A stretch of 64,000 nt of DNA from Streptomyces roseofulvus. GTDB lineage: Bacteria; Actinomycetota; Actinomycetes; Streptomycetales; Streptomycetaceae. Position 1 is the first letter of the stretch. Each line of letters opens with the position of its first letter. A model generated the notes under the pieces. That model had not been told where the DNA came from. It was given only the letters and a program-made list of their open reading frames with translations, and did not search any database. A program made the translations under genes and the position numbers. The DNA lies in assembly GCF_039534915.1 (NCBI RefSeq), contig NZ_BAAAWE010000001.1:4960001-5024000 (forward strand), in the 5' to 3' direction. Shown one piece after another: positions 18,243 to 26,605 of the stretch.

Positions 18243-18493
18243 CCTTTCTGGGTGACCGGGCTGCTGTCCCCTGCCGTCCGGTCACGCGCGCTGGAGCGAG
18301 GTCCCACGACGTGCCAGAAGCACGTCACACGCCCCAGCGAAGCCACGCGTGGTTTCTTACGGGCCCGCCCCTGGCTGGCACGGACACCCCGCTCAACGAA
18401 GCCCGGCGGGGGCCGGTCACGCGCCGTACGGGTGAGTCCGGCACCGAACGCGGGTGCGGGACCCCACCCCTCGGGTGAGGCCGGGGCGCGGCC

Positions 18494-18784
18494 TCAGATG
18501 CGGCCCCGGCACAGCTCCAGCATCGTCATCGCCAGCGCCGTCCCCGGCTTGCCCAGCGCGTCCCGGTAGTGGGCGAGCACGTCCATCTCGCGGGCCAGGT
18601 TCACCCGCCGCCCGCCGGAGGAGATCCGGGCCTCCTGGATCACCGCCGAGATCGCCATCCGCTCCTGAATGAGACCGATGATCCGGTCGTCCAGCGCGTC
18701 GATCCGCTCGCGGGCGTCACCGATCAGCGAGGCCGCCTCGTCGGTGCGGGCGCCGGTCAGCTCGGTGGGGGTCTTCGTGGTCAT
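18494..18784 (-). CDS. Chorismate mutase, AroQ type
   Basis: Converts chorismate to prephenate, the branch point to Phe and Tyr. The 96-residue all-helical AroQ domain shows IDALDDRIIGLIQERMAISAVIQ and an Arg-rich motif (RRVNLAREMDVLAHY). Start ATG 18784 has AGGAG 7 bases upstream on the minus strand; a longer frame from 18829 lacks support. It is a stand-alone monofunctional enzyme. Upstream on the same strand lie a short leader peptide and a terminator (18843-18972), so expression is probably attenuated by aromatic amino-acid supply. Confidence 0.9.
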   Translation of the reverse strand: MTTKTPTELTGARTDEAASLIGDARERIDALDDRIIGLIQERMAISAVIQEARISSGGRRVNLAREMDVLAHYRDALGKPGTALAMTMLELCRGRI

Positions 18785-18842
18785 GCGGGGCTCCTGGTGT
18801 CCTCGTGGGGTGGGGCCCCGGATCGGCACGGCCCGGGAAACG

Positions 18843-18879
18843 CCAGACGCCCCGGGCCTTGTCGGCCCGGGGCGCCTGG
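18843..18879 (-). terminator. Attenuator terminator before chorismate mutase
   Basis: A 16-bp stem with one G-U pair (18843-18858 with 18864-18879) and 5-nt loop, followed on the minus strand by CGTTTCCC. It lies between the leader peptide stop and the gene start. Confidence 0.8.
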
Positions 18880-18900
18880 GAAGTCGCTGTTGTCAGTTGC

Positions 18901-18972
18901 TCAAGCAGCACGACCATGGCAGCCGGTGGGCCGGTTGCCATAGGTAAACAGGAAGGTCGAGTGCGTGCGCAT
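18901..18972 (-). CDS. Aromatic-rich leader peptide, 23 aa
   Basis: ATG 18972 opens a 23-codon frame, MRTHSTFLFTYGNRPTGCHG then RAA and a stop at 18901. Codons 7-11 read Phe-Leu-Phe-Thr-Tyr, fitting a ribosome that stalls when Phe or Tyr is short. An 18918-18939 hairpin (9-bp stem, one mismatch) begins right after these codons and could act as the 1:2 pause structure. A -10 hexamer CATACT ends 7 bases before ATG, so the message is probably leaderless. A terminator and chorismate mutase follow. Function is inferred from the layout; no homologue search was possible. Confidence 0.72.
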   Translation of the reverse strand: MRTHSTFLFTYGNRPTGCHGRAA

Positions 18973-18979
18973 GGCGCCC

Positions 18980-19010
18980 AGTATGGACCCCGCCCTCCGT
19001 GCCGGGGCAA
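18980..19010 (-). promoter_or_regulatory. Promoter of the leader/chorismate mutase transcript
   Basis: On the minus strand TTGCCC (19005-19010), 19 bases, then CATACT (18980-18985), placing the transcription start at the A of the leader ATG. Confidence 0.5.
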
Positions 19011-19018
19011 GCCGGGCC

Positions 19019-19063
19019 CGGATGGTGAGACGAAGGCCACCCGCGTTCGGATGGTGAGACGAA
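19019..19063. repeat. 16-bp direct repeat between divergent promoters
   Basis: CGGATGGTGAGACGAA occurs at 19019-19034 and again at 19048-19063 (29-bp period). The second copy overlaps the -35 region of guaA; the first lies just upstream of the chorismate mutase leader promoter. Candidate operator pair. Confidence 0.55.
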
Positions 19064-19083
19064 AAGAGACACGCGCGCGCCGG

Positions 19084-19089
19084 TAGAAT
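19084..19089 (+). promoter_or_regulatory. guaA -10 element
   Basis: TAGAAT fits the Streptomyces principal sigma -10 (TAGRRT). No good -35 is seen at 17-18 bp; the direct repeat occupies that position. Confidence 0.5.
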
Positions 19090-19142
19090 CGACAAATAGC
19101 CCCCTCCTTCGGGAACCCTCCTACCGCCGGAAGGCCGCCGTA

Positions 19143-20735
19143 GTGTCATCAGCGTCCCCCGCTGCCGCGCCCGACGTCACCAACCCGGACGTAGTCCTCG
19201 TTGTCGACTTCGGCGCCCAGTACGCCCAGCTCATCGCCCGTCGCGTCCGCGAGGCGCGGGTCTACAGCGAGATCGTCCCGTCCACCATGCCGGTGGCCGA
19301 GATGCTGGCCAAGAACCCGAAGGCGATCATCCTCTCCGGCGGTCCGTCCTCCGTGTACGCGGAGGGCGCCCCGCGCCTCGACCGGTCCCTCTTCGAGGCC
19401 GGCGTCCCCGTCTTCGGCATGTGCTACGGCTTCCAGCTGATGGCGACGACCCTCGGCGGCACCGTCGACAACACCGGCGCCCGCGAGTACGGTCGCACCC
19501 CGCTGCACGTCTCCAAGGCCGGCTCCACCCTCTTCGAGGGCACCCCGGTCGAGCAGTCCGTGTGGATGTCGCACGGCGACGCCTGCTCCGCCGCCCCCGA
19601 GGGCTTCACCGTCACCGCCTCCACCGACGTGGTCCCGGTCGCCGCCTTCGAGAACGACGAGAAGAAGCTCTACGGCGTCCAGTACCACCCCGAGGTGCTG
19701 CACTCCACCCACGGCCAGCAGATCCTGGAGCACTTCCTCTACCGCGGCGCCGGCATCCAGCCCTCCTGGACCACCGGCAACGTGATCGAGGAGCAGGTCG
19801 CGGCCATCCGCGCCCAGGTCGGCGACAAGCGCGCCATCTGCGGCCTCTCCGGCGGCGTCGACTCCGCCGTGGCCGCGGCCCTCGTCCAGAAGGCCATCGG
19901 CGACCAGCTGACCTGCGTCTACGTCGACCACGGCCTGATGCGCAAGGGCGAGACCGAGCAGGTCGAGAAGGACTTCGTCGCCGCGACCGGTGCCCGCCTG
20001 GTCGTCGTCGACGCGGAGAAGCGCTTCCTCGACGCCCTCGCCGGCGTCTCCGACCCGGAGACCAAGCGCAAGATCATCGGCCGCGAGTTCATCCGCGTCT
20101 TCGAGCAGGCGCAGCTGGAGATCCTCCAGGAGGAGGGCCCCGAGGTCGCCTTCCTCGTGCAGGGCACCCTCTACCCGGACATCGTCGAGTCCGGCGGCGG
20201 CACCGGCACCGCCAACATCAAGTCCCACCACAACGTGGGCGGCCTCCCCGAAGACATCGAGTTCGAGCTCGTCGAGCCGCTGCGGCAGCTCTTCAAGGAC
20301 GAGGTCCGGATGGTCGGCCAGGAGCTCGGCCTGCCCGAGGAGATCGTCCAGCGGCAGCCCTTCCCCGGGCCCGGCCTCGGCATCCGCATCGTCGGCGAGG
20401 TCACCAAGGAGCGCCTGGACCTGCTCCGCGAGGCCGACGCCATCGCCCGCGAGGAGCTCACCGCCGCCGGCCTCGACCGCGAGATCTGGCAGTGCCCGGT
20501 CGTGCTGCTCGCCGACGTCCGCTCCGTCGGCGTCCAGGGCGACGGCCGCACCTACGGCCACCCGATCGTCCTGCGCCCGGTCTCCTCCGAGGACGCCATG
20601 ACGGCCGACTGGTCCCGCCTGCCCTACGAGGTCCTCGCCAAGATCTCGACCCGCATCACCAACGAGGTCGCCGACGTCAACCGCGTCGTCCTCGACGTCA
20701 CCAGCAAGCCCCCGGGCACCATCGAGTGGGAGTGA
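19143..20735 (+). CDS. guaA: GMP synthase (glutamine-hydrolysing)
   Basis: Amidates XMP to GMP with glutamine and ATP, completing the pathway begun by guaB. 530 residues: a class I glutaminase (about 15-205) with nucleophile Cys94 (FGMCYGFQLMA) and QYHPEV, an ATP-pyrophosphatase domain with the P-loop SGGVDS (236-241), and the C-terminal dimerisation domain (GLGIRIVGEV to the end, KPPGTIEWE). The GTG start at 19143 has GGAAGG about 10 bases upstream. It is divergent from the chorismate mutase leader. Confidence 0.97.
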   Translation: MSSASPAAAPDVTNPDVVLVVDFGAQYAQLIARRVREARVYSEIVPSTMPVAEMLAKNPKAIILSGGPSSVYAEGAPRLDRSLFEAGVPVFGMCYGFQLMATTLGGTVDNTGAREYGRTPLHVSKAGSTLFEGTPVEQSVWMSHGDACSAAPEGFTVTASTDVVPVAAFENDEKKLYGVQYHPEVLHSTHGQQILEHFLYRGAGIQPSWTTGNVIEEQVAAIRAQVGDKRAICGLSGGVDSAVAAALVQKAIGDQLTCVYVDHGLMRKGETEQVEKDFVAATGARLVVVDAEKRFLDALAGVSDPETKRKIIGREFIRVFEQAQLEILQEEGPEVAFLVQGTLYPDIVESGGGTGTANIKSHHNVGGLPEDIEFELVEPLRQLFKDEVRMVGQELGLPEEIVQRQPFPGPGLGIRIVGEVTKERLDLLREADAIAREELTAAGLDREIWQCPVVLLADVRSVGVQGDGRTYGHPIVLRPVSSEDAMTADWSRLPYEVLAKISTRITNEVADVNRVVLDVTSKPPGTIEWE

Positions 20736-20760
20736 CCCCTCCCGCTCCCTGAGCCCGGCC

Positions 20761-20792
20761 GAAGCCGCCGCCCCGCGAAGGGCGGCGGCTTC
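20761..20792 (+). terminator. Terminator after guaA
   Basis: 13-bp perfect stem (20761-20773 with 20780-20792) and a 6-nt loop. Confidence 0.8.
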
Positions 20793-20814
20793 GCCGTGTT
20801 CACGTCCGGACTCT

Positions 20815-20842
20815 GGTGACTTGACCGGCCGGGCGTTACCTT
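20815..20842 (+). promoter_or_regulatory. Leaderless promoter of the aldolase-like gene
   Basis: GGTGAC, 16 bases, TACCTT, then 7 bases to the ATG at 20850. The transcript would start at the start codon; no Shine-Dalgarno is present. Confidence 0.45.
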
Positions 20843-20849
20843 CCGGCGC

Positions 20850-21638
20850 ATGACCGAGACACCGGCCCCCGTCCCCGTCGACCGGCTCCACTTCGCCATG
20901 CCGCCCGTGCACGCGACGGCCGAGGAGGAACGCGCCCACCGCAAACAGCGGCTCGCCGGCGCGCTCCGGCTCTTCGGACGGCTCGGGTACGAGGAAGGCG
21001 TCTCCGGCCACATCACGGTCCGCGACCCCGAGTACGACGACTGCTACTGGGTGAACCCGTTCGGCGCGCCCTTCGGCGACCTCACCGCGAGCGACCTCGT
21101 CCTCGCCAACGGCGAGGGCCAGGTCGTCCTCGGCGGCCAGCACGTCAACCAGGCCGCCTTCACCGTCCACGCCGCCGTCCACCGCGCCCGCCCGGACGCG
21201 GTCGCCGTCGCCCACACCCACTCCACCCACGGCCGCGCCCTCGCCGCCCTCGGTGAACTCCTCGACCCCCTCACCCAGGAAGCCTGCGCCTTCTACCAGG
21301 ACCACGCCCTCTACGACGCCTACACCGGCGTCACCGTCGACGCCGAGGAGGCCCGCCGCGTCGCCGTCGCCCTCGGCCCCTTCAAGGGCATCGTCCTGCG
21401 CAACCACGGCCTCCTCACCGTCGGCTCCTCCGTCGACGCCGCCGCCTGGTGGTTCATCGCCATGGACCGCTGCGCCCGCATCCAGCTCGCCGCCCGCGCC
21501 GCCGGCAAACCCGTCCTCATCGACCACAAGGACGCCGTCGCCACCCGCGAACAGCTCGGCAGCGACCTCGTCGCGTGGATCAACTACCAGCCGCTCTGGC
21601 GCAGGATCAGCCGAGCGGAGCCCGAACTCCTGTCGTAG
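20850..21638 (+). CDS. Class II aldolase/adducin family protein
   Basis: 262 residues with the zinc-binding class II aldolase fold: SGHITVRDPE, the His pair HTHSTHGRAL, and RNHGLLTVGSSVDAA. Family members include fuculose-phosphate aldolase and ribulose-phosphate epimerase-like enzymes; this subgroup, with a long C-terminal helix (WWFIAMDRCARIQLAA), is common in actinomycetes and its substrate is unknown. It stands alone between guaA and a membrane-protein gene and appears leaderless. Confidence 0.83.
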   Translation: MTETPAPVPVDRLHFAMPPVHATAEEERAHRKQRLAGALRLFGRLGYEEGVSGHITVRDPEYDDCYWVNPFGAPFGDLTASDLVLANGEGQVVLGGQHVNQAAFTVHAAVHRARPDAVAVAHTHSTHGRALAALGELLDPLTQEACAFYQDHALYDAYTGVTVDAEEARRVAVALGPFKGIVLRNHGLLTVGSSVDAAAWWFIAMDRCARIQLAARAAGKPVLIDHKDAVATREQLGSDLVAWINYQPLWRRISRAEPELLS

Positions 21639-21790
21639 CACCATCGCTTCACCCTTCTGTACGTCAAGGCGATGGCACGCCAATCACTCTCCGGCGGGGC
21701 GCACGCGGCCCTCCCGAGCCCCCTCGGTACGGCACAATTCCCAGGAATCAGCGGCATGTTGAGCTCGGGAACTCGGGAAGTGGCGGCACC

Positions 21791-23041
21791 GTGGCGGTAC
21801 AAGAGGCGAGACAGTACGGCGGGCGCCACGGCGCCGGCGACCATCCGACGGCCTGCGCCGGCTGCGCCCATTGCGGCGAGACCGGCCACCGCCGCGCCGT
21901 CGCCGCCTTCCTCGCCCGCCGCGAGGAACTCGCCGCCGGCCACGGCGTCCCCGCCGCCGTCGCCCACTCCCCGGTCGCCGCCCGCCAGTGGGTCTCCGAC
22001 GAACTCGCCCAGTCCGCCCGCGCCGTGACCGCCCACGGCCGGGAGGCCGGCCTCGCCTGGCTCGCCCGCGTCCGCACCGGCAGCCTCGCCGCGATCTGGG
22101 CCGCCGTCCTCGCCCTGCTGCTCGGCCAGGCCCTCACCGCCCTCGGCACCGGCTGGACCGCCGCCCGCACGGCCGGCCTCTGCACCGCCCTCCTCCTCGC
22201 CGTCCCGCTCACCGCCGCCGCCCACGCCCACCGTGCCCGCGGCGGCCTGCTCGCCCCCCTCACCGGCGAGGACAACCGGCTCTCCACCACCCGCGCCGTC
22301 GCCGCCGCCTGGCTCCTCTTCCTCTGCTACGCCCTTCTCTTCCTCACCCTCCGCTCGCTCACCGCCACCGCCTTCGGCCTCTCCGGCGCCGCCGCCCTGG
22401 TCACCGTCCTCGCCCTCGTCTCGGCCGTCGCCGTCACCGCCCGGCTCGTCGTCTCCACCCGGATCGCCGGCCGACGGCTCCAGAAGGTCCGCGCCGACCG
22501 CCCCCGGGCCGCCGACCTCCTCTGCGACGACAACGGCCGCGCCGACCTCGCCGACGTCCAGTACGTCCTCGTCTCCGGCGCCGTCCTCGTCTTCACCGCC
22601 GTCCGGCTCGCCACCGCCCCCGACCGCCTCCCCGCGCCGCCCTGGTCCCTCGCCCTCCTCGTCGCCGTCTCCGCCGTCTGGCACCTCGCCGCCAAGTGCA
22701 CCGAGGGCGGCCCGCCCGTCGTCCACGCCGTCGTCCGCGCCCGCGAGGCCGGCGACCTCGACGCCCCCATCCGCGTCGGCGACGACATCGAGATCCGCGG
22801 CCACGGCTTCGTCCCGCCCGGCGCCGCCGCCCCCGACCCGCTGACCCGGCTCGTCGTCCGGATCGGCGCCGTCCACGCCCACGTGCCCCTGGTGCCCGTC
22901 CCCGGCGGCTTCGCCAACCCCACCGACACCGTCCTGACCGTGCCGCTCCCCGCCGACGTCGAGCCCGGCCGGGTCGAGGTCTCCGTCGTCACCGCCGCCG
23001 GATTCGAGACCGAGCGGGTCACGATCGACGTCGCCGACTGA
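21791..23041 (+). CDS. Polytopic membrane protein with N-terminal Cys motif
   Basis: 416 residues if translation begins at GTG 21791, which follows GGGAAG; the open frame upstream to 21449 overlaps the aldolase gene and looks non-coding. The amino terminus has CAGCAHCGETGH, a possible zinc site (about residues 19-30). About six hydrophobic helices fall between residues 95 and 300. A C-terminal all-beta domain (IRVGDDIEIRGHGFVPPG to the end) resembles an IPT/TIG-like fold. I do not recognise the family. Confidence 0.7.
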   Translation: MAVQEARQYGGRHGAGDHPTACAGCAHCGETGHRRAVAAFLARREELAAGHGVPAAVAHSPVAARQWVSDELAQSARAVTAHGREAGLAWLARVRTGSLAAIWAAVLALLLGQALTALGTGWTAARTAGLCTALLLAVPLTAAAHAHRARGGLLAPLTGEDNRLSTTRAVAAAWLLFLCYALLFLTLRSLTATAFGLSGAAALVTVLALVSAVAVTARLVVSTRIAGRRLQKVRADRPRAADLLCDDNGRADLADVQYVLVSGAVLVFTAVRLATAPDRLPAPPWSLALLVAVSAVWHLAAKCTEGGPPVVHAVVRAREAGDLDAPIRVGDDIEIRGHGFVPPGAAAPDPLTRLVVRIGAVHAHVPLVPVPGGFANPTDTVLTVPLPADVEPGRVEVSVVTAAGFETERVTIDVAD

Positions 23042-23131
23042 ACATCCGGCCCCTCCGCGTGTCCCTTCACAGCACGAGCGGAGACAATCGGTCCGCGAAC
23101 AGTCGTACGGGGCGTGGAAAGGTGACCGATC

Positions 23132-23647
23132 ATGAGCGCGTACCAGGACCGCCCCGGCGGGCCGACCCTGCGAGACCGCACGGACGCCTGGAAGGCCACC
23201 GCCTCCCGCTACGCCCTGCTCCCGCTCCGGATCTTCCTCGGCGTCACCTTCGTCTACGCCGGCCTCGACAAACTCACCGACCCGGCCTTCCTCGCCGACA
23301 CCGGCACCGGCTCCATCGGCGAGACCATGCGAGGCGTCCGTGACTCCTCGGCCCTCCCATGGCTCGTCGACCTCGCCCTCAACAACCCCACCGGCTTCGG
23401 CTACGCCCTCGCCTTCGGGGAGATCGCCGTCGGCCTCGGCACCCTCCTCGGGCTCTTCGCCCGGGTGGCCGCCCTCGGCGGCGCCCTCATCTCGCTGAGC
23501 CTCTGGCTCACCGTGAGCTGGCAGGTGAACCCCTACTACCTCGGCAACGACCTCGCCTATCTCATCGCCTGGCTGCCGCTGCTGCTCGCCGGCGCCCCGG
23601 TGCTCTCCGCCGACCGTCTTCTCGCCGAACGGCGCCGCAGGCCGTAG
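23132..23647 (+). CDS. DoxX-family membrane protein
   Basis: 171 residues with four predicted membrane helices and the DoxX pattern (PLRIFLGVTFVYAGLDKLTDP near residues 30-50, then ALAFGEIAVGLGTLLGL). Start ATG 23132 has GGAAAGGTG upstream. DoxX proteins act in respiratory or redox complexes of the membrane, but no partner is adjacent here. Its last 91 bases overlap, tail to tail, the small minus-strand gene ending at 23557. Confidence 0.85.
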   Translation: MSAYQDRPGGPTLRDRTDAWKATASRYALLPLRIFLGVTFVYAGLDKLTDPAFLADTGTGSIGETMRGVRDSSALPWLVDLALNNPTGFGYALAFGEIAVGLGTLLGLFARVAALGGALISLSLWLTVSWQVNPYYLGNDLAYLIAWLPLLLAGAPVLSADRLLAERRRRP

Positions 23648-23817
23648 GCCACCCAGGTCAGCAGCCCGGCCAGGCCCAGCGCGCCGCACATCACCGGGAC
23701 CGCCAGCCACCACGGCACCGCCCACCAGCCGGCGAGGTCCCCGCCGTAGGCGCCGGCCAGGCCGAGCGCGGCCAGCCCGACGACCAGCCGGCCGGGACGG
23801 AACTCATGAAGCAGCAC
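23557..23817 (-). CDS. Small membrane protein coupled to the PspC gene
   Basis: 86 residues from GTG 23817, with GGAGG 7 bases upstream, overlapping the PspC stop codon by 14 bp, so translation is probably coupled. Two hydrophobic helices (LVVGLAALGLAGAYGG and WWLAVPVMCGALGLAGLLTWV) precede an Arg/Ser-rich tail. The 3' 91 bp are antisense to the DoxX gene. No family recognised; reality rests on the ribosome-binding site and coupling. Confidence 0.6.
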   Translation of the reverse strand: MLLHEFRPGRLVVGLAALGLAGAYGGDLAGWWAVPWWLAVPVMCGALGLAGLLTWVAYGLRRRSARRRSAESTGAPASSSGSQAMR

Positions 23818-25171
23818 GGGTGACCTCCACCTGTCCGAGACCGACCTCCAGAGAGAGGTCCAGCGTCCCCGCCGGCTCCGTGCCGGCGGGCGGGTTCAGC
23901 GTCCGCGTCTCGTCGCGGTCCGGGGCGATGTCGATGTCGTCGGCCGGCTGCCCGGGCAGCTGCAGATCACCGAGACCCACCTGGGCGTGCAGCGTCACCA
24001 CCACGTCCTCCGGCACGACCACCTCCAGCTTCCCCGCGCCCACGTCGACCGCCGTCCTCACCGTCGTCCCCTCGGGCACCGACAGCCGGGACAGGTCCAG
24101 CGTCCCCACCCCCGCGCCCAGGTCGTACCGGGGCGCCACCGCGGTCACCGCGGCCGGCGTCCACGTCTGGCGCGTCCACTCCGTGGTGATCTTCTCCGGC
24201 AGCGCCACCGCGCCGGCCAGCAGCGCCGCCGTCACCACCACCTGGAAGATCGTGCCGAACCCGGTGCGCCCCAGGAAGCTGCTGACGACCAGCCCCAGAC
24301 CGAACACGGCCAGCGCCGCCGCGAGCCCCGTCGCCAGACTGACGCCCAGCGGCTGCGACTCCCACGTCAGGGCCGTACCCGTGACCGCCGCGGCCAGCGC
24401 GACGAGATGGACGAGGCCCGCGATCGAGTACGGGCTGCGCCGCACCGACGGCTCCGGCCGCGACGGATCCGCCGGCGCGCCCCACCGGCTGCCGGGCTTC
24501 GGCACCTCGCCGCCGACCCGGCCCTCCGCGTCGACCATCCCGACCGGCCCCCACATGTAGCCGAAGGCCACCTTGCCGGTCGAACCGTCCTTCACGATCG
24601 GGTCCCGCCACCACGACATCATCTGGCTCTCGACGTACGTCAGCGGCGGCGCCTTCGCCTCCGGCGGCACCGGGACCCGCACATGCGGGGCCTTCGGCCG
24701 CGCCTCCGGATCGCCCTGGGCCTCCTCCTCGGCGGTGTGCCGGCGCTGCGACCAGTACGCGGCGCCGGCCGTCACCAGCGCCAGCAGCACCGCGAAGCCC
24801 ACCATCGAGCTGGTGCGCAGCGTCGACAGGAAGATCCCGCAGCCCACCAGCGCCATCAGGATCGCCGCGAGCGCCGACCCGGACACCCGGCCGGTCAGCA
24901 GCCGTCTGCCCTCGCTCTCGTCCTCTCCCACGAGCGGGATCAGCAGCCACGCGAAGCCGTAGAAGAGCAGACCGATGCCGCCCGTCACCGCCAGCACCGC
25001 GAGCACGATCCGGAAGATCACCGGATCCATGTCGAAGTGCCGGCCGAGACCGCCGCAGACGCCGCCGACCACTCGGCTCGTCCGCGAACGGCGCGGAGGA
25101 GCCGCGGGGGCGTCCCCGGCCACCGGTGGGGCCTCGTGCTGCGTGGGCCGCGAAGGCGTCGAACTCGTCAT
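23804..25171 (-). CDS. PspC-domain protein with LiaF-like C-terminus
   Basis: 455 residues from ATG 25171. A PspC domain (RTSRVVGGVCGGLGRHFDMD, about residues 31-90) is followed by several membrane helices and a C-terminal beta domain (GAGVGTLDLSRLSVPEG to the end) like that of LiaF/DUF2154 proteins. LiaF-type proteins restrain a cognate histidine kinase until envelope stress. It is divergent, across a 168-bp gap with repeated CCCTGA half-sites, from a PspC-containing kinase and its regulator, so the three genes probably form one LiaFSR-like module. Confidence 0.82.
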   Translation of the reverse strand: MTSSTPSRPTQHEAPPVAGDAPAAPPRRSRTSRVVGGVCGGLGRHFDMDPVIFRIVLAVLAVTGGIGLLFYGFAWLLIPLVGEDESEGRRLLTGRVSGSALAAILMALVGCGIFLSTLRTSSMVGFAVLLALVTAGAAYWSQRRHTAEEEAQGDPEARPKAPHVRVPVPPEAKAPPLTYVESQMMSWWRDPIVKDGSTGKVAFGYMWGPVGMVDAEGRVGGEVPKPGSRWGAPADPSRPEPSVRRSPYSIAGLVHLVALAAAVTGTALTWESQPLGVSLATGLAAALAVFGLGLVVSSFLGRTGFGTIFQVVVTAALLAGAVALPEKITTEWTRQTWTPAAVTAVAPRYDLGAGVGTLDLSRLSVPEGTTVRTAVDVGAGKLEVVVPEDVVVTLHAQVGLGDLQLPGQPADDIDIAPDRDETRTLNPPAGTEPAGTLDLSLEVGLGQVEVTRAAS

Positions 25172-25217
25172 GCGTCCATGGTGACCGCCCGTGACCCCCG
25201 GACGGCACCGGGAACGA

Positions 25218-25304
25218 CCCTGGCGCGACCCTGATATTCGGCTCCGCGCCACGCCGGTGACGACCCCGAGGCGAACCAGGGGGCGATCTCAGGGCGGACC
25301 CTGA
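25218..25304. promoter_or_regulatory. Repeated CCCTGA half-sites between divergent genes
   Basis: A dyad TCAGGG-CGGA-CCCTGA at 25289-25304, with further half-sites CCCTGG near 25218, CCCTGA near 25229 and CCAGGG near 25275. Candidate operators for the adjacent LuxR-type regulator. Confidence 0.5.
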
Positions 25305-25339
25305 TGCCCGCAAAGGGCCGGACGTGTGACGATCGGTGC

Positions 25340-26605
25340 ATGTCCGCAACCGCTCGTGTCACCGACCTCGACGAACCGCCCGTGCGCAGGCTCTACCGCA
25401 GCGCCGACGGGCGGTGGCTCGGCGGTGTCGCCCGCGGTCTCGCCGGACACCTCGGCCTGCCCGTCGCCTGGGTCCGCGCCGTCTTCGCGGTGCTCGTGTT
25501 CACCGAGGGCCTCGGGCTGCTGCTCTACGCGATCTTCTGGATCGTCGTCCCGCTCGGCGTCGGCGGCCGGGACAAGCCCCTCACCGTCTTCGAGCGCACC
25601 GAGGACGGCAGACGCCGGCTCCGCAAACCCGACCGCGGCCAGATCCTCGCCCTCGTCGCCCTCGCGATCGGCGCGTCCGTCTTCATCGCGAACCTGAGGA
25701 TCGACGGCGAGACCGGCCGGTACGTGTGGCCGGCGATGCTCATCGGCCTCGGTGTCGTCCTGGTGTGGCGGCAGGCCGACAACGCCCGCCGCGACACCTG
25801 GACCGGACGGGCGGTCACCCACGGGCGCGGCTTCCACCTCGTGCGGGGGCTCGTCGGCGTGGCCCTGGTCGGCACCGGCCTCGCCGTCTTCGTCGTGGTG
25901 CGCGGCTCCGTCGCCCAGATCGGCACCGCGCTGACCGCCGCCGTCGCCGTCCTCACCGGCATAGCGCTGCTCGCCGGCCCGTGGCTGATACGGATGTCGC
26001 AGGACCTCACCGCGGAGCGGACCCTGCGCATCCGCGCCCAGGAGCGGGCCGAGGTCGCCGCCCACGTCCACGACTCCGTGCTGCACACCCTCACCCTGAT
26101 CCAGCGCAACGCGGACGACGCCGGAGAGGTCCGCAGGCTCGCCCGAGCCCAGGAGCGGGAGCTGCGGAACTGGCTGTACAAGCCGGAGGGCACCGGCGGG
26201 GACGAGGAGCCGACGACCCTCGCCGAGGCGGTGAAGCGGGCCGCCGCCGAGGTCGAGGACAAGCACGGGGTGCCGCTGGAGGTCGTGGTGGTCGGCGACT
26301 GCCCCCTCGACGAGAAGCTGGTCGCGCAGATGAAGGCCGCGCGCGAGGCGATGGTCAACGCCGCGAAGTACGGTGGCGAGGGCGGGGCGGTCCAGGTGTA
26401 CGCGGAGGTGGAGGGGCGCACGGTCTTCGTGTCGGTGCGCGACCGCGGCCCCGGATTCGACCTGGACGAGGTCCCCGAGGACAGAATGGGCGTACGAGAA
26501 TCGATCATCGGCCGCATGCAGCGCAACGGCGGCACGGCCCGGCTGCGGGCCGTGCCGGGCGGGGGCACCGAGGTCGAGCTGGAGATGGAGAGGGCGGACG
26601 GATGA
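25340..26605 (+). CDS. PspC-type sensor histidine kinase
   Basis: 421 residues. ATG 25340 gives MSATARVTDL; the upstream GTG/ATG frame to 25304 overlaps the operator. An N-terminal PspC domain (GGVARGLAGHLGLPVAWVRA) with membrane helices is followed by four more helices, a HisKA_3-like phosphoacceptor (AAHVHDSVLHTL, His244) and an HATPase (REAMVNAAKYGG, VRDRGPGFD). It resembles MacS/LiaS-type envelope-stress sensors. The stop overlaps the regulator start as ATGA, so the two are translationally coupled. Confidence 0.9.
   Translation: MSATARVTDLDEPPVRRLYRSADGRWLGGVARGLAGHLGLPVAWVRAVFAVLVFTEGLGLLLYAIFWIVVPLGVGGRDKPLTVFERTEDGRRRLRKPDRGQILALVALAIGASVFIANLRIDGETGRYVWPAMLIGLGVVLVWRQADNARRDTWTGRAVTHGRGFHLVRGLVGVALVGTGLAVFVVVRGSVAQIGTALTAAVAVLTGIALLAGPWLIRMSQDLTAERTLRIRAQERAEVAAHVHDSVLHTLTLIQRNADDAGEVRRLARAQERELRNWLYKPEGTGGDEEPTTLAEAVKRAAAEVEDKHGVPLEVVVVGDCPLDEKLVAQMKAAREAMVNAAKYGGEGGAVQVYAEVEGRTVFVSVRDRGPGFDLDEVPEDRMGVRESIIGRMQRNGGTARLRAVPGGGTEVELEMERADG

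Larger units (their letters stand above)
17911..18493. other. Gene-free stretch with regulatory dyads
   Basis: No convincing coding sequence: the open frames here have Arg/Gly/Pro-biased translations and no codon-position bias. It holds a Crp-like palindrome at 17976-17991 and two strong hairpins at 18034-18073 and 18209-18242. The flanking genes are convergent, so a promoter-like element here is unexpected and an untranslated small RNA is possible. Confidence 0.5.

Noticed and set aside
17947..18569. Small frames in the gene-free region (102 to 198 codons)
   Set aside because: Arg/Gly/Ser/Pro-biased translations overlapping hairpins and the chorismate mutase gene; no ribosome-binding site.
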